The notes beneath the pieces are model-generated. The model did not search any database, had not been told where the DNA came from, and saw only the letters and a list, made by a program, of their open reading frames with translations. Shown piece by piece: positions 1-11,725 of a stretch of 64,000 nt of DNA. Within the stretch, counting starts at the first letter, position 1, and each line of letters begins with the position of its first letter. The stretch comes from Saccharina japonica. Taxonomy: Eukaryota; Sar; Phaeophyceae; Laminariales; Laminariaceae. Both the position numbers and the translations under genes were made by a program. The DNA is taken from the NCBI GenBank assembly GCA_008828725.1, contig MEHQ01002823.1:140803-204802 (forward strand), written 5' to 3'.

Positions 1-2356
1 ATCCACCCATGGAGTGTTAGCTCCATGATCCAAGAAGTATGCACCCCAACGGTTGTTGAAAGTAGGCGGGTCGAATGTGTTGCGCAGGCGGATCGAAGCC
101 TTCCATACGTTTGCTGTAAATACCGATGGTACATGTGAAGAGCATTTTCAACATACCTGGTTGCTGCTTCTGCGAGCCTAGCCTTCGCCGCCCGCGCCTC
201 CCGCCGGTTCCGCTGAAGCGCCCACCGCCCATACTTTTCAGCGATTGCCTTGAGTCCTGCGACGGTGATCTGGCGGACGTCACGTGTGCGTTGGGGGCAA
301 CGAAGGTCGGTAGTATTTTATGTCTACGCAACTCGTGATTTTTTCCACCTTGAGATCAACCCATTGAGTATTGGTGCCATGTAAGTTGTAGTCGACGACT
401 CGCGCGACAATGTCAGAACTAAAACACATGGTTCCATCTTCCATCGATAGCGATATTTTAGCCTCTGGTGGAACCGATCGTTGCGTTGACATGTTGACAT
501 GTCATGGGAGCGAACGTTGTCCAGCACGAAAGAGTATGGGCAATCATCCGACTGTGTATTTGTGGCCCTCAATGCGGTAGAAGATATTAGGTAGTTTTGT
601 TTACGAACTGCAGCGTGACGATGAAGGGCTGGATTGAGGAGTCAAAGCTACATACAGTTGGAGCAGATCGCGTGCCGCTCTTACTAGGCTTGTTCTTGTG
701 CAACATGAACATGTCGCGCCAGAGAAATAGCAAAACCCATACGTATGATAGCGAGACTTGTTCTTTTAGTATACCCAAACAAAGCAAAAAGCGTGTGCGC
801 ACACGGGCGTCTTTACGTTTGAATTGTACGAGTAGTCTTTCAGTTGTTGCAAGATTATATTGCTACGCACCGATTAGAAGTGTCAAGGACAACACGCTAC
901 AAGCAAGCTTATGCTTCAAATACCCCGTCCTTTTGAGCTGCATCGTGACTCTTCCTCGACCGTCAAACCGTCGCACCTTTGTCTGGCCTCCGAGGTAAAG
1001 GTAGTTGATCAGATCTCGAAAAGCCAGCTCCCCCACTGTGTCCTCTCGAGTGTGGCACTCCCGACCGAAATCTTCCAGCGCTGCAGACACTTGATCGAGT
1101 GCGTACGCCGACTCCCCATCACCGTCAGCAGAAGCCGCCTGTTTGTTGCCTCGATCGCGCTTGTGGCGCGTCACGGCCCCGTCCTTTCCCCCCAACCCGT
1201 TGTCATTGCCAGCTGAAGGACTCTCGTCCGAATAACGTGTTGGTGCCTGTGATACATCGACGGCGTGGTCGCTTTGGTTCTGTTCCGCGCGCGCGAGATG
1301 CTGCGTCAGGAAAGGCCAAACCTCCTCTCCGTGTTGATGGAGAAACGCCAGCGCTTGTTCTGCAGCACCGGTAGGAATGCCGGTGCCTTCACGTGCAGAT
1401 ATGTGCTCCAGCGCCATGCTGTACTGCCTCACGTCCACGTAACTGAGGACGTAACACATTGTTGTGCAGCAGCATGGGTTGTCGTTAATTGAAGCCAACT
1501 CGCAATCAAGCACGCACGGCCGATTGTAATTGATGCCATAATTGAGAGGCGTACCATATACCTGGTATGGGTTACCACCAGTGTTAACCAAGCACGTACG
1601 TACCTATGTACAGCAGTGCAAGTAATACCCTGGTACCAGGGTATATGTGTTAACCCCACGTACTTACGACACATGCACTGAGTCGACTGTGAGTACAATG
1701 CTTTGTCAACCAGCAAGGTGTTCGCCATCGGCAGTCAGAAGCTGGCGGTAAAGCAGCCAACAACATGCAGATGGCCAGCGGTGTCAAAGCTTCTTCTGTT
1801 GTTTATCTCACCTTCCCCAGTCTCTACGTGCTCGCTCTCGGGCGCTACTATACGAGGATGCAGTATGCAGCGCAGGTGATGCTGTCATCTCTTCAAGATA
1901 TAATATAATGCGCCTGTACGTGTACGTACGGTACGGTAATCTGACCTGTCATTTTGAACACATGCGACAGACTGAGGAACCACACCTTGCTTCGATCCCC
2001 AGCGCTGCAAAAATGCCCTCCACGGTCCTCCCCCCGTGCAGGAGCATCTCGTGAAACCTCGCCATCAAGGTGAGGGCGTGGTCTCGCGTCATCTCCGGTC
2101 GCCTCTTTCGCTTGATGCTCGTGTTGTTGTTGGCGCCTTTGCTATTGGTGTCATCGCGAAGGCCGTAACCCAGGGACAGCGTGTACAGGCGCCGTTCACG
2201 CGACGGCAAGTTTCTGAACTTGACCGTCAGGCTCTCCTCCCACTCGGCAGTCGAGAACCCTAGCCCGTGTCTGACGTACGGGTGTATCAACGTGTTTCGA
2301 CGACCGCATGGGTGCTTCGCTCTTAGCGCAACCGTGCTCGTGACGGTCGGGGTCAT
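1..2356 (-). CDS. Multi-exon gene, product unknown (helical protein)
   Basis: I do not recognise the family. Exon 1 runs from ATG at 2356 to 1986, followed by a GTGTGG donor. Exon 2 is 1442-977, after a CCTCAG acceptor. Both borders split the same codon in phase, giving a 543-bp intron. Exon 2 can end at an AAAG|GTGCG donor, and exon 3 (269-157) follows a CGCCAG acceptor. After exon 3 there are two readings. One is a CAG|GTATGT donor at 156 with a 43-bp intron and a final exon 113-17 ending in TAA. The other reads straight through the edge of the window, continuing an amphipathic, Ala/Arg-rich helix. Exon 1 holds a Lys/Arg cluster (KRKRR) and a helix-rich stretch that continues into exon 2. 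A low-complexity Asp/Gly/Lys-rich linker follows. No catalytic motif is visible. The gene is divergent from the C78 peptidase gene, so the two may share a promoter. Alternatively exon 2 simply ends at the in-frame stop at 863. The coding signal is good; the 3' end is uncertain. Confidence 0.5.
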
Positions 2357-2900
2357 TGTCCTTTCCTGCTCTGTTGACCTGTCGATGACGAAAGCGGTGA
2401 GTTTTTTACGATGACGAAAGCAGTGAGTTTTTCACCAAACTGTTTTCGAGCCTTGATTATTATTCTCGCCCCGTACAAGCAACCGAGGGACCCCGCTCCC
2501 TTGTTAGGGGGCGGCCGTGCCCGCCTCCGTGTCTTGCCCTCACGTCGCCAAGAATAGCTCTGTGTGCCGCTTGAGACCACGCGACCACACGCGACCGGGC
2601 GACCACGCGGCTCACGAGTCCAATGACGAGTGAGTAGATGACGGTTTCAACTGATCGGACGCAAATAATTGCGCCGCATTTGGAAATAATTGCGCCGCAT
2701 TTGTGCTGCTGCTGAGTGCTGGTGGTGACAGCTGAAGTGCTGCTGTGCTGCTGTGATCTGCTAGGACGCGTAGCGGCCATCGCCTCCCGACGACGCCACA
2801 CCACGGTACACGATACTACGGGAACACACACGCAGGAGGACGATCGCCGCCACGGACACCACATGAACGCCCCGAGGATACCAAGCATTTGAAAGTTAGG
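2357..2900. promoter_or_regulatory. Putative bidirectional promoter between divergent genes
   Basis: The 544 bp between two divergent ATGs contain three sets of short direct repeats. These are ATGACGAAAGCRGTGAG at about 2385 and 2411, CGACCACRCG-type words at 2577-2612, and AAATAATTGCGCCGCATTTG at 2663 and 2684. There is no coding signal. The promoter role is inferred from position; no TATA box is evident. Confidence 0.3.
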
Positions 2901-5900
2901 ATGGAGGGAACTCCCGATATATTAATAGCTGCCGCCGACACTGCCGCTGCAGCTGCTGCTGCTGGTACCGCTGCTGCTGTAATCACAATCGACGCAGCAG
3001 GGCCTACCACAACGCGTGTCTCGCAAGCTGGGGGCTTGCCTCCCTTTTTTGACCATCTGGTGTGCAGCCAGTGCACATTCAACAATTGCCCGAGAGCCGC
3101 AGATGGAGCACCCGGACTGCCCGAGCCCTCCGCTTGTGCGGTCTGCCTCAACCCTCTCAAAGGCGCGGCGGATGTGACCGATTTGCGACCACCATCAGCA
3201 ACACACCACCCAGATCCCAAGGACCATTGCCAGCCACCCCGGATCAGGGAAAGCCCACCTTCTACCGTCGTCCTACCGCCGTCCCCATCGGGAGGAGAGA
3301 GCACAGCTCTGAATGGCTCAAGCTTACCCCTCGCGAGGCAATGCCCGCGTTGTACGGTGTTGGTTTTGGACCCTGGGATAACGAGATGCCCTGTATGTCG
3401 CGCACCTTTATCATTGTCCGCCGCCTCAGGCGAGTCGGACGGGCGACCGCAAGAGCAACAGGAGTGCCGTGTCTGCACGCTACGCAACGACCCCGGGGCT
3501 GCGGCATGCAGAGCGTGCGGGACACCACTCTTCGATGATGGCGGGCTTCATGGCTGCTCTGGACTGCAACGATCTGTGAACGGGGCGGGAAGGCAGGGTG
3601 GTAAGGGTGCACGTTGAGAATGGCGACGTATAATATGAGTACGCGTACATACGAGTACGAGCACCGCCGTTCCGTTTTCTATTTTTTACGTACGCTACTT
3701 GGCGAAACATGTTGCTGTTTGAGATGTTCCGTCTTCAAATTACCGGTGCGAGTGCAGTTTAGAATTTGAGGAACCTACGAGTAGTCCTATTGGATTGGTG
3801 GTATTACCTCACGTCACAGGTGGCAGTGTAATTACATTCCAGGTACAGGTGCCGGTATCGTATGTTACTGTGCTCGTGAGCTTCTCCAACCCCATCTCAA
3901 CGCACATCTACGGGCACCGCACCAGTTCGCAGCTTTTTTCTCAGCAGTAGCATAGGAGCTCTACTCGTATGTACGTACGTACATACACACCAGTACATCA
4001 GTACATACAAAATATACGAACGCTCCGTGAATAGATAAATGGCTCTTCTCGTATACGAATGTTTGCACACTTAAAAACACGCCTGTCCAATGCCACTCAA
4101 CCCAGAAAAGCAAAAAAAAACAAAAACAACAACAACACGCGCCCCTCGTACTGCTGCACGTGCGTACATATTGGCACAACGTTAAAAAACGAAACATCGC
4201 AGCCGACTGCGGGCATCGCAGCACAGGTATTCCCACCGTAGCGGAGCTAACAGCGCGAACAATCGAAGAAGGAGGGGACAGCCGAGCCATAACCCCTCAC
4301 CTCATCCCTCGAATACACGAACGCCTCGCTGACGAGCACAAAACCGACGGTGGTGGAGTTGGGCGGCTGATAGGGCCAGGACGAGGACGAGGAGGCAGGG
4401 GGGGTGGGTTTCCAAGGGTGGCGGGGCGTGGACGGGGAGGGGTAGACTGGTGCGTTACGGGTGGCTCGGGGAAGAGGGAGCGCGCGGAGTGGAAACTGTG
4501 CGAGCCGCGGACGGCGCACTGCACTCAGCGGGGATCTCGCGAGTCTGGGTTCTCGTGCGGGTACCGAAACATTCAGATTATGTGCTCTGCCCTGATGGAG
4601 CGGCCGGAGTACCGAAGGTGGGGCGCGCGGTACGGCTTGCGTTCTAGGAATTGTGGGTGCTGGTTTGCCGTTGCTGTGTCAAGCCGCGCCCAATGAATAC
4701 ACACCAGTATGTCTGTTCTCGTGGTCTTGCGGAAAATAAAACAATTGTCAAAAGTGGAAGACCGACATTGTTGTTGTCGGCGTCACCGCCGCGCCAATCG
4801 CCTACTATCCGTTTCACGCGTTCTCCAAGGCGGTGCGGGGTGCTTGGAATATGCGCTGCTTTTGGTTCAACCCGCAGCGCATGCTGTGCCTTACACCGTG
4901 CGCTCCGCGTGTACGAGTATTGTGATATCTGGTCGACGGGGTTTGCCAAGGCACACGCGAGAGCCTACCGACGCTCGGTGGCCGTTGCCGTTCAACGGAC
5001 AACCATACCCATCGACATTAACTACTGGGATGGTCGTGACGGACCCATCGACGGCATCGCAGCGCTATTCACGTGTGAAAAAGTTATCATCCAGGAAGGC
5101 ATAAAGGGTTTCCTTTGCTTGGATGGCTGCAACGACAAACCCCTCGTCACCTCTTACGGTAGCGTGCCTACCCCCCCCCCCCGATCTCCCCCCTTTCGTG
5201 CGTGGCACGCTGTCTACTTTTTGGATCCTTGTTTCCCCCCCCCCCCTTCTTTTTGGACGACGCAGAGTTCTATTCGGTGGAAGCGGGTGCATTCCGGGGG
5301 TTGGGTTGCTGCAGTGTTGGATCGAGCGGGCTTGGGAGGACGGGTACGACCCCGACGGGCGCGAACAGCTCGGCGGACTGGGAGCTCTCATGGGGAGCGA
5401 AATATGGATTGGGGCGACAGAGTGCGCCACGCTTCTCAGGTAGCTTGCTAGAACAAAAATAGCAGTCTAGTCGCTCTCGTTATCGTAACTAAGTCGTTTG
5501 CCTGGGGCACGTATTGTAAGAGTGCAGCATTTGCTTGGTCTTGGGAAGCTTGTTTTTCTTATGGTTTAGCTGCGTTTATCTATTTTGGGTATCTATTTTG
5601 GGAATGGCTGCTTGTCTTGTTGTGTGGTACAGCAACACTACTTACCCAAGTGCTCTGTTTGGTCCCCCACTAGCCCGGAGCGGTTTTGGTGGAGGCTGGC
5701 TAGTTGTTGGAAATGTGTGTCGGGATGGTGTGTGCATAGAGTCTCATAGGCTGTGTCGTTGTGATCAGATATGCAAAGGTGGCACTAAGTCTGACTATTG
5801 TGAAGCACACTAGTACATGATGTTCGAGATAAACATATTTGGAAGAAGGGTGCTTTTATAGCCAAATTGTGGAAATCTCGGCAGGATATACACGCTATGG

Positions 5901-8770
5901 GCACGTAGATGTATGATAGTCTACGAGCAGTTGTACCGGCCGACTGCCCGGTGTACCACAGCGTTTCCTGTTGCTCTCTGCGGTAAGTCGTAGCCACCTG
6001 TGATATTCCCAACTTTCCGATAAAGGCAAGTTGATTTTTCGAGTGTACAATACATCGAAAGACGAAGAACTACTGAACTCGTATATAGTCTCGCCTCACA
6101 TTGTACTTGGCTGAATTAGTTCAAACTGAAATACCGTCCTCATGCGTAGCGACTGCACATCAACTACAGATGGGCATTACACTTCATATTCTAGTAGGAG
6201 ATTCAGCTGATTGACTAGGTTCTTCCGTGGTGGTGATCGTGTTGGTGTAGACCGACGAAACAAAATTCGCCGTGAAAAACAAAAGTTTAGCTCTGGTCAT
6301 CTTTCACGATAAACATCTTGGGTGTTGCGAGATGCTCATAACGGCCCCTCTTCAAAGGCTTCCCTCTCAAGCATAACCGAACCAGCTGTTGTGTAAACGA
6401 CCATCCTACACAAACATTTTCTGCAACACCAACACGACTGCTACGTTGACCACTGCTTGCTCTTTGTCCGCGCTCACAGGTCGTTTGGGGTGAAAGCGGA
6501 CGTGGTCGACTTCGAATCGACGGCCCCGGTGGAAGAAGCACCGGTGGCGGACGGCAAGACCTTGCGGAAGGGCGACGCACAGACCAAAAGGCGAAAGACA
6601 CCCGGCTCTCAACGGTCGCCGAGCCAATCCGTCAATAACACGACCTCCCGGGGCCCCACCCAGCAGTCCATTCTATCGTTCTTACCGATGTCAACCAATG
6701 TACCCGAAGGATGCGCGCCGGCTAAACACGACAGTGGAACTCCCGGAGTCCCCAGTCAAGGAAGCGCTGCAGCGCACGATGTCATCGACCTTGAGCCACA
6801 AGGGCTCGAGAACGTCGGAGCGCGGCTCGGAGGGGCATTAACTGGTAGCAGCGTCGACGCTAACCGAAAGAGGGCAGCAGCTTCGGCTAGCGACGGTAAC
6901 AGCGGCGGTAACGGTGGCGTCGTATCGGAACCGCGGGACATCGAGCCTGCTCGTTCTCCTTCCGGTTCGCCGCCGGTAGCAGCTACAGCGGGTGAGACCA
7001 GCACCGGCCCGCTGCCGACCAACGCAAAGAGAGGAGGACGACAGGTCGAGGCCCAAGACCTCCCCAAAGCGAGCGGGCGCGGCTACCTCTCGAAGGACGC
7101 GGGCAATCGAATGGGACAGGCGCTCACCGAATGGTCGTGGCATTACTTTTGCACCCTCTGGGACGCTGAGGGGTTGGGCGGGGACGGCGCAGGCGTCGGT
7201 TCTCTGCCCTCGGGGCCGAGGGAACCCGTGTCTTTGGCCGGAGCGGAGGTTGGAGAAAATCTAAGGCCTCGCGGGGAGGAGGATGGCAAGGCGGTGCCCA
7301 CAGCGGCAGTGCTCTCTGGTGCTGACGCCCCACGAGCTCTCGGGAAGGCCATCACAGACGGTGGGCTGACTGCTGCTGCTGCTACTGCTGCTGCTAGCGG
7401 CGACAGCGGTAGTACAAGAGACAAGAGTGGAAGAGCTGAATGGGGGAGGGAAGGGGGGCAAACGGGTGCCGCCCCTGATGCAGCGCGGATGCGCCCCCCG
7501 CCTCCACTCTTCTTTCAGCACGACGGGCACTCGAGGTCCGTAGTAGGCGTGCTGTGGGTGGGGGGAAGGGGGAAACCTGGAAAACAATGTGGAGGGCACG
7601 GGTCCAGCAGCGGGGACGGTAGTGCCGGGCAGGTTCGCGACTTCGGAGGTGGCGGAGATGGGGGAAGAAGTAGAAATAGTGGAGATGGTGGGGGTGATAC
7701 GGAGGGGTGTGGGCGCAGGCTACGACCAGGAAGCTTGATAGTCTTCGACCCGTCGCACTCGGGGAGAGAAATTCGGAGGGCCCTTGACGGCACGCAGAAA
7801 CCGCGATGGGGCAGGTGAGCTACGACTCTAGCGCGTCGTGTAGCGGATGCTACTGCATTGGTTATAACATTCCAGCGGAGGGCATACATGGGGAAAACAT
7901 ATCCTTGCACTTGCGTTTTTACGTGCTGCGCTTTGGTTCTAATAGGCGCGTGTTTGGGTTGTCCTTGGGTTGCGAAGGGGCCTGTAGACCGACCTCCCCT
8001 ACCCCCCCCTCTCCCCTCTAGCAGCGATACGTACAGCCTCAGCCGTGCCCAAGCCGCAAACGGCAACCGCAGCATGTGTTTGCCGAACGCAGGCTGTAGC
8101 ATTGACGCGCTTCTGTCAGGTTTGGGCGCGCACACGGCTACTACCATACTACTACTATTAATAGACGTATTTAAATCTCGAGATTAAGTCAAAATCTAGG
8201 TTTCATCTCGTCAAAACGGGCTTACTGAATTTCAGATCCGGTCTTTGGTACGACTAAACGTAGCATTAACGACCGAAATAGACGTAGATGAAACCCAAAA
8301 ATTACTACAGCAAGATTTTGGAAAATACTTATTTAGGTTTCATAAAGTATTGTTCAAGAGAAAAAGTTGTCTTCTTCCAGCAAGATATCACGGTTTCCGG
8401 ATCGTTTTCAAGTTGCTACGTAGCGATGCTCGTACATGCGAGTACTCGTATGGGGAGCAGCAGTCACACTTCTAGTCCCGGCTGGCCCCACCCCAGCCAC
8501 ACCATGGCCATGCCCAGGCCCGTCCTTCCATCGTCAGCTACCTCACCCATGGACAGCTCCAAGTCCAACGAAAACTTCCAACGCTTCTCTCGGGATTCCG
8601 CAGCGCCCCTGCATCACCGGCTCTCCTATGCATGCTGTCAGCATATTTGTAGCTCTCTATACCCTGCTGCTGCAGTACCTGGTGCAACCGAGACCGTACC
8701 ACTCTGCGATGCCGAGCCGAGCTTGGCCAATCTTGCTGCTCGACGTGGAAGCGGCGAGCAACCGCGATGA
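2901..8770 (+). CDS. ZUFSP/Mug105-like peptidase C78 (deubiquitinase family) with RanBP2-type zinc fingers, 5 exons
   Basis: Model: join(2901..3600, 4227..4617, 5266..5439, 6480..7814, 8518..8770), 950 residues, all introns GT..AG and in phase. An alternative exon 2 acceptor at 4242 also keeps frame. The start is ATG 2901; nothing longer in frame is convincing. Residues 55-206 hold three C-x2-C...C-x2-C fingers. The first has CTF, as in ubiquitin-binding NZF fingers, with an enlarged 20-residue loop; the second and third are of standard size. Exon 2 has GFSCGYRNIQ, the C78 active-site block, with nucleophile Cys344. Exon 3 has CIPGV, AWEDGYDP and WIGATE, and exon 4 opens with VVDF. Further on come FFQHDGHSRSVVG (His772) and LIVFDP (Asp845), completing the Cys-His-Asp triad of the ZUFSP branch rather than the UFM1-protease branch. 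The last exon ends with an LYP...VPG segment (from residue 914) like that of Mug105-type proteins. Family members cleave ubiquitin chains (human ZUFSP prefers K63 links and acts in genome maintenance). The exact acceptor of exon 5 is the weakest point. Confidence 0.82.
3601..4226 (+). other. Intron 1 of the C78 peptidase gene
   Basis: The donor is GTAAGG at 3601 and the acceptor is GCACAG at 4226; CCGTAG at 4241 is an in-phase alternative. This junction joins the zinc-finger exon to the protease exon, so the fused architecture depends on it. If no transcript crosses it, the finger exon (stop at 3615-3617) would be a separate 238-residue protein. Confidence 0.65.
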
Positions 8771-9126
8771 CCCTGAGCTTACGCGGGCGACGATAAAACA
8801 AAGCAAAGCTATTCGTACGTACGTACGAGTACTAAATTGGGAATGCTTTTTCTTCCCTATACTCGTATTTAGAGTAGAGCAAAGCATTGCCAAGCTTGCC
8901 GACCTCGACCATACCAAAAAAAAACTTTCATCACAGGTTCGGCAGAAGTCTGGGGGCACACATGGCAGCCTGTCTCTGACCAATTTTCAATGAAGTAACG
9001 AATTAACGACCTCTATCTCCGCTCTATAAGCCCTTACTAGTTTTATTACGTGTTCATACGCCAACACTTACTATATCGAGCATTCTTGGATAAATAAGGA
9101 CTTACCTCTTATCCTCGAGTTTTAAG
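8771..9126. other. 3' flank of the C78 gene, no gene seen
   Basis: AT-richer sequence with ACGTACGTACG words at 8816-8828 and an A9 run. I see no coding signal or repeat copy. Confidence 0.5.
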
Positions 9127-9241
<115 letters not shown>

Positions 9242-9353
9242 GTTTGTGACTTGGTTCAGCTTCAACAATATGGTTGATAGTGCACGTAAACGCCTTATTA
9301 CAACTTCAATCCGATAATAACGTTCCCAGGCGGTCGGGGTCAAAGTTCTTGTA

Positions 9354-9382
9354 AGGGGTAGGGTTAGGGTTAGGGTTAGGGA
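9354..9382 (+). repeat. Interstitial telomere-like repeat (TTAGGG)3+
   Basis: GGGGTAGGG followed by three TTAGGG units and a degenerate fourth. Sequence continues far on both sides, so this is interstitial, about 110 bp after the CTA microsatellite. Confidence 0.85.
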
Positions 9383-11287
9383 TTAAAGTCAAGTATACTC
9401 ACCCATTTTTGTCGACTCTTGGCCAAGTCGCAAACAAACGCGGCTCGCTACTGCAGTGGCATCTATAGTCTACAATATTAGATAGTGCTGTATTCCCAAC
9501 GAACGCACCTTGTATAAACTTTGGTTCTCGATGACAAACGCGTTGGGATTGATCTCCGCGGGGCGAACCCTTCCTCAAACACTACGTACGTTGGCCGAGA
9601 TCAAGCCGTTTTACACACAAAAAAAAATGACGATGCCAATGGGATTTGAGCCCGCTCATATTATGCTCAAAAGCGGACGATTTCACCCACCCACATGTAG
9701 TCACCACCTTAATCGCTGTGCTCTTCCTATATTGTAAGCTGATTCGTCGTTGCTTCGCACGTTTTCCCCTTCCACCGTATTTACCAGCATGTTGAAACGG
9801 GGGGAGCATACGCTAAGGCGGCGCCATTTTCAGCTGGTCGCGATTCGACCGGGTTTGGTGGAGCGGGGGCAGGCCGATGCCTGGAAGAGGATCGTCGCGA
9901 CAAAGGTCTTTGTGGAATAAACAATAAATCTGAGTGATGCGAGCGCGCGGCGACAAGAAGAGCCAGCTTGCGGTGCCACCCGTAGCATCATAGTCATGCT
10001 ACGCGCGTGCTTGTGGAGCATAATGCTTGTGATGCTTCGCGATGACTCGTCTTGCGTGATCAGCCGTTCTCGGAATAGACAAGCGCGGTTGGTTGTTGGT
10101 GGCGCTGCGTTGTGTCCTTGCGTAACGTAGGTAGGCGTGTGTTGTGGCTTATGTCGGAAGGGTGATGTATGCTACAGCCGCAGAAGAGGGGGGGTTGGCC
10201 TTGAGAAAGTTGGGGCAAACACGCCTCCCAAGTTGTTATTTTTATATGTATGTTCGTCCACCTTTCGACTCGCAGTTTAACACCCAGCGCCTTCTTTCCA
10301 CGGCGAGGCTTTTCTCGTTTATTGCGCCTAAGTGAGATGTTTCTCGCCCTTTTAATGTACGAGTACGTACGTAGTGGGTTTGTTTTTGCCCTTTTGAGAT
10401 ATTTTTTCTCGTCCTCTGGTGATTTTTTTCTCGTCCTTGTGTGAATTTGTTTCTTGCTTTTGGGTTTTACAGCAGTAGTAGTTGTCAAGTGCCTTTGTGA
10501 AGTTTCTATCGCCCGGCCGGGGTTAGGCTGACGCTTGCTCCGTTCGCTTTTATCCAAGCTCGGGGCGTGTTTTCGTTTTTTATGCGCCCGTATCGTCGCC
10601 ATAATTAGGTACTGGTACCTGGTACAGCTTTAGCCTCCGTTGTGTACGAGTATTTACCTTGTGTTAATAGTTTTCTTCTTCCACGTCTGCAATGCTCCGT
10701 GCCTGCCTAATGAAAGGCCCCGGCGCGATCACGATGATCACGTTGTGTACGTGGTCAACAATGCGTTAGCGTATATCGACAACTCAGCGGTACCTGAGGA
10801 GCACTGCATGCAAGCTACGAGGCACGAGCTACGCGCCACAACAAAATGAGGGCAAACCCCGTGTATTTACCATATATTGCAAGCATAGTGTGCTGTGCTT
10901 AAAATATGTTTGGTTGTGGTGCTTGGCCGACCACATATTAATCTATTAGGTACAGGTTTCTCTCGTGGCGTACGTAGGGCCTCTCGTTTCTTTCGCGCAG
11001 CACCTCCTCTCCGTGTGTGCTCTTCTCGTTTTTTATGGTTAGTACAACAGATTTGGGTGAACATGGATTGCTGACTCTATCCATCTCTCGATCTAGGTCG
11101 GATTTTTCTTTTAGTTTTCCATCCGATGTACCTGGTATTATCTTTGCGCTACAATTTTGCACATACGTACTCGTACGTTCCCCAGCTCCCTCCCTTTTGC
11201 AATGCACCTATTCCCCAGTTTACTGGGGCTTCAGTAAGAACAACTCCGAAAGTTTCGGTTTATCTGTCTGTCCCATTCCTACGAGTA
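9383..11287. other. Intergenic, no firm gene
   Basis: Contains T-rich stretches with repeated CTCGTTT words (10310-10440 and 10950-11040). Apart from the doubtful basic open frame listed separately, nothing supports a gene. Confidence 0.4.
10060..10602 (-). CDS. Doubtful Lys/Arg-rich open frame, 180 aa
   Basis: It starts at an ATG (10602) and is open for 180 codons. The composition is extremely basic (many KK, KR and RR pairs) with no recognisable domain. The plus strand is T-rich here with a repeated CTCGTTT word, which alone could produce a Lys/Arg-rich antisense frame. There is no neighbouring exon with matching phase. It is more likely noncoding repeat sequence than a gene; listed because it is long for this AT-richer zone. 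Confidence 0.15.
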   Translation of the reverse strand: MATIRAHKKRKHAPSLDKSERSKRQPNPGRAIETSQRHLTTTTAVKPKSKKQIHTRTRKKSPEDEKKYLKRAKTNPLRTYSYIKRARNISLRRNKREKPRRGKKALGVKLRVERWTNIHIKITTWEACLPQLSQGQPPLFCGCSIHHPSDISHNTRLPTLRKDTTQRHQQPTALVYSENG

Positions 11288-11725
11288 AGAGCGTATTCTT
11301 AGTTTTTCCTTCGCGGCTAAATTCCAATCTACGAAAGATTCTTGACGCAGATTATTTTCCATGATTCGTGAAGACGAATCGTGTCGAAGATCGCGTAAAA
11401 GTTCGATTATGAATCTGGAACTTTTCAAAAACAAAAATACCTTTCCCTTCGTAAGAGTTTCCTCTTAGGCTTTCCGTCGCGAGTAAATCCCAAGCCACGA
11501 AAGATTCTCGATCCCGATTTTCGACGCAGATTATCTTCCCTGGTTCGTGAAGACGAATCGCGTCGAAGATCGCGTAGTTTTTCGATTATGAATCTGGAAG
11601 TTTTCAAAAACAAAAATACCCTTTTCCTAAGAGTTTCTTCTTAGGTTTTCCGTCGCGAGTAAATTCCAAGCCAGCAAAGAGTCTTGACCCCGATTCTTGG
11701 AGACGATTCTTGACGTATCATACCC
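11288..11725 (+). repeat. Tandem repeat, unit about 179 bp, about 2.4 copies
   Basis: Blocks such as GAAGACGAATCGYGTCGAAG recur at about 11370 and 11549. TTAGGYTTTCCGTCGCGAGT recurs about 179 bp apart, with a partial third unit to 11720. The units differ by scattered substitutions. No open frame spans the units. Confidence 0.8.

Noticed and set aside
4651-5264. Long plus-strand frame resembling a glycoside hydrolase segment
   Set aside because: It lies inside intron 2 of the C78 gene. The similarity was a few scattered residues, and the true exons on both sides join in phase without it.
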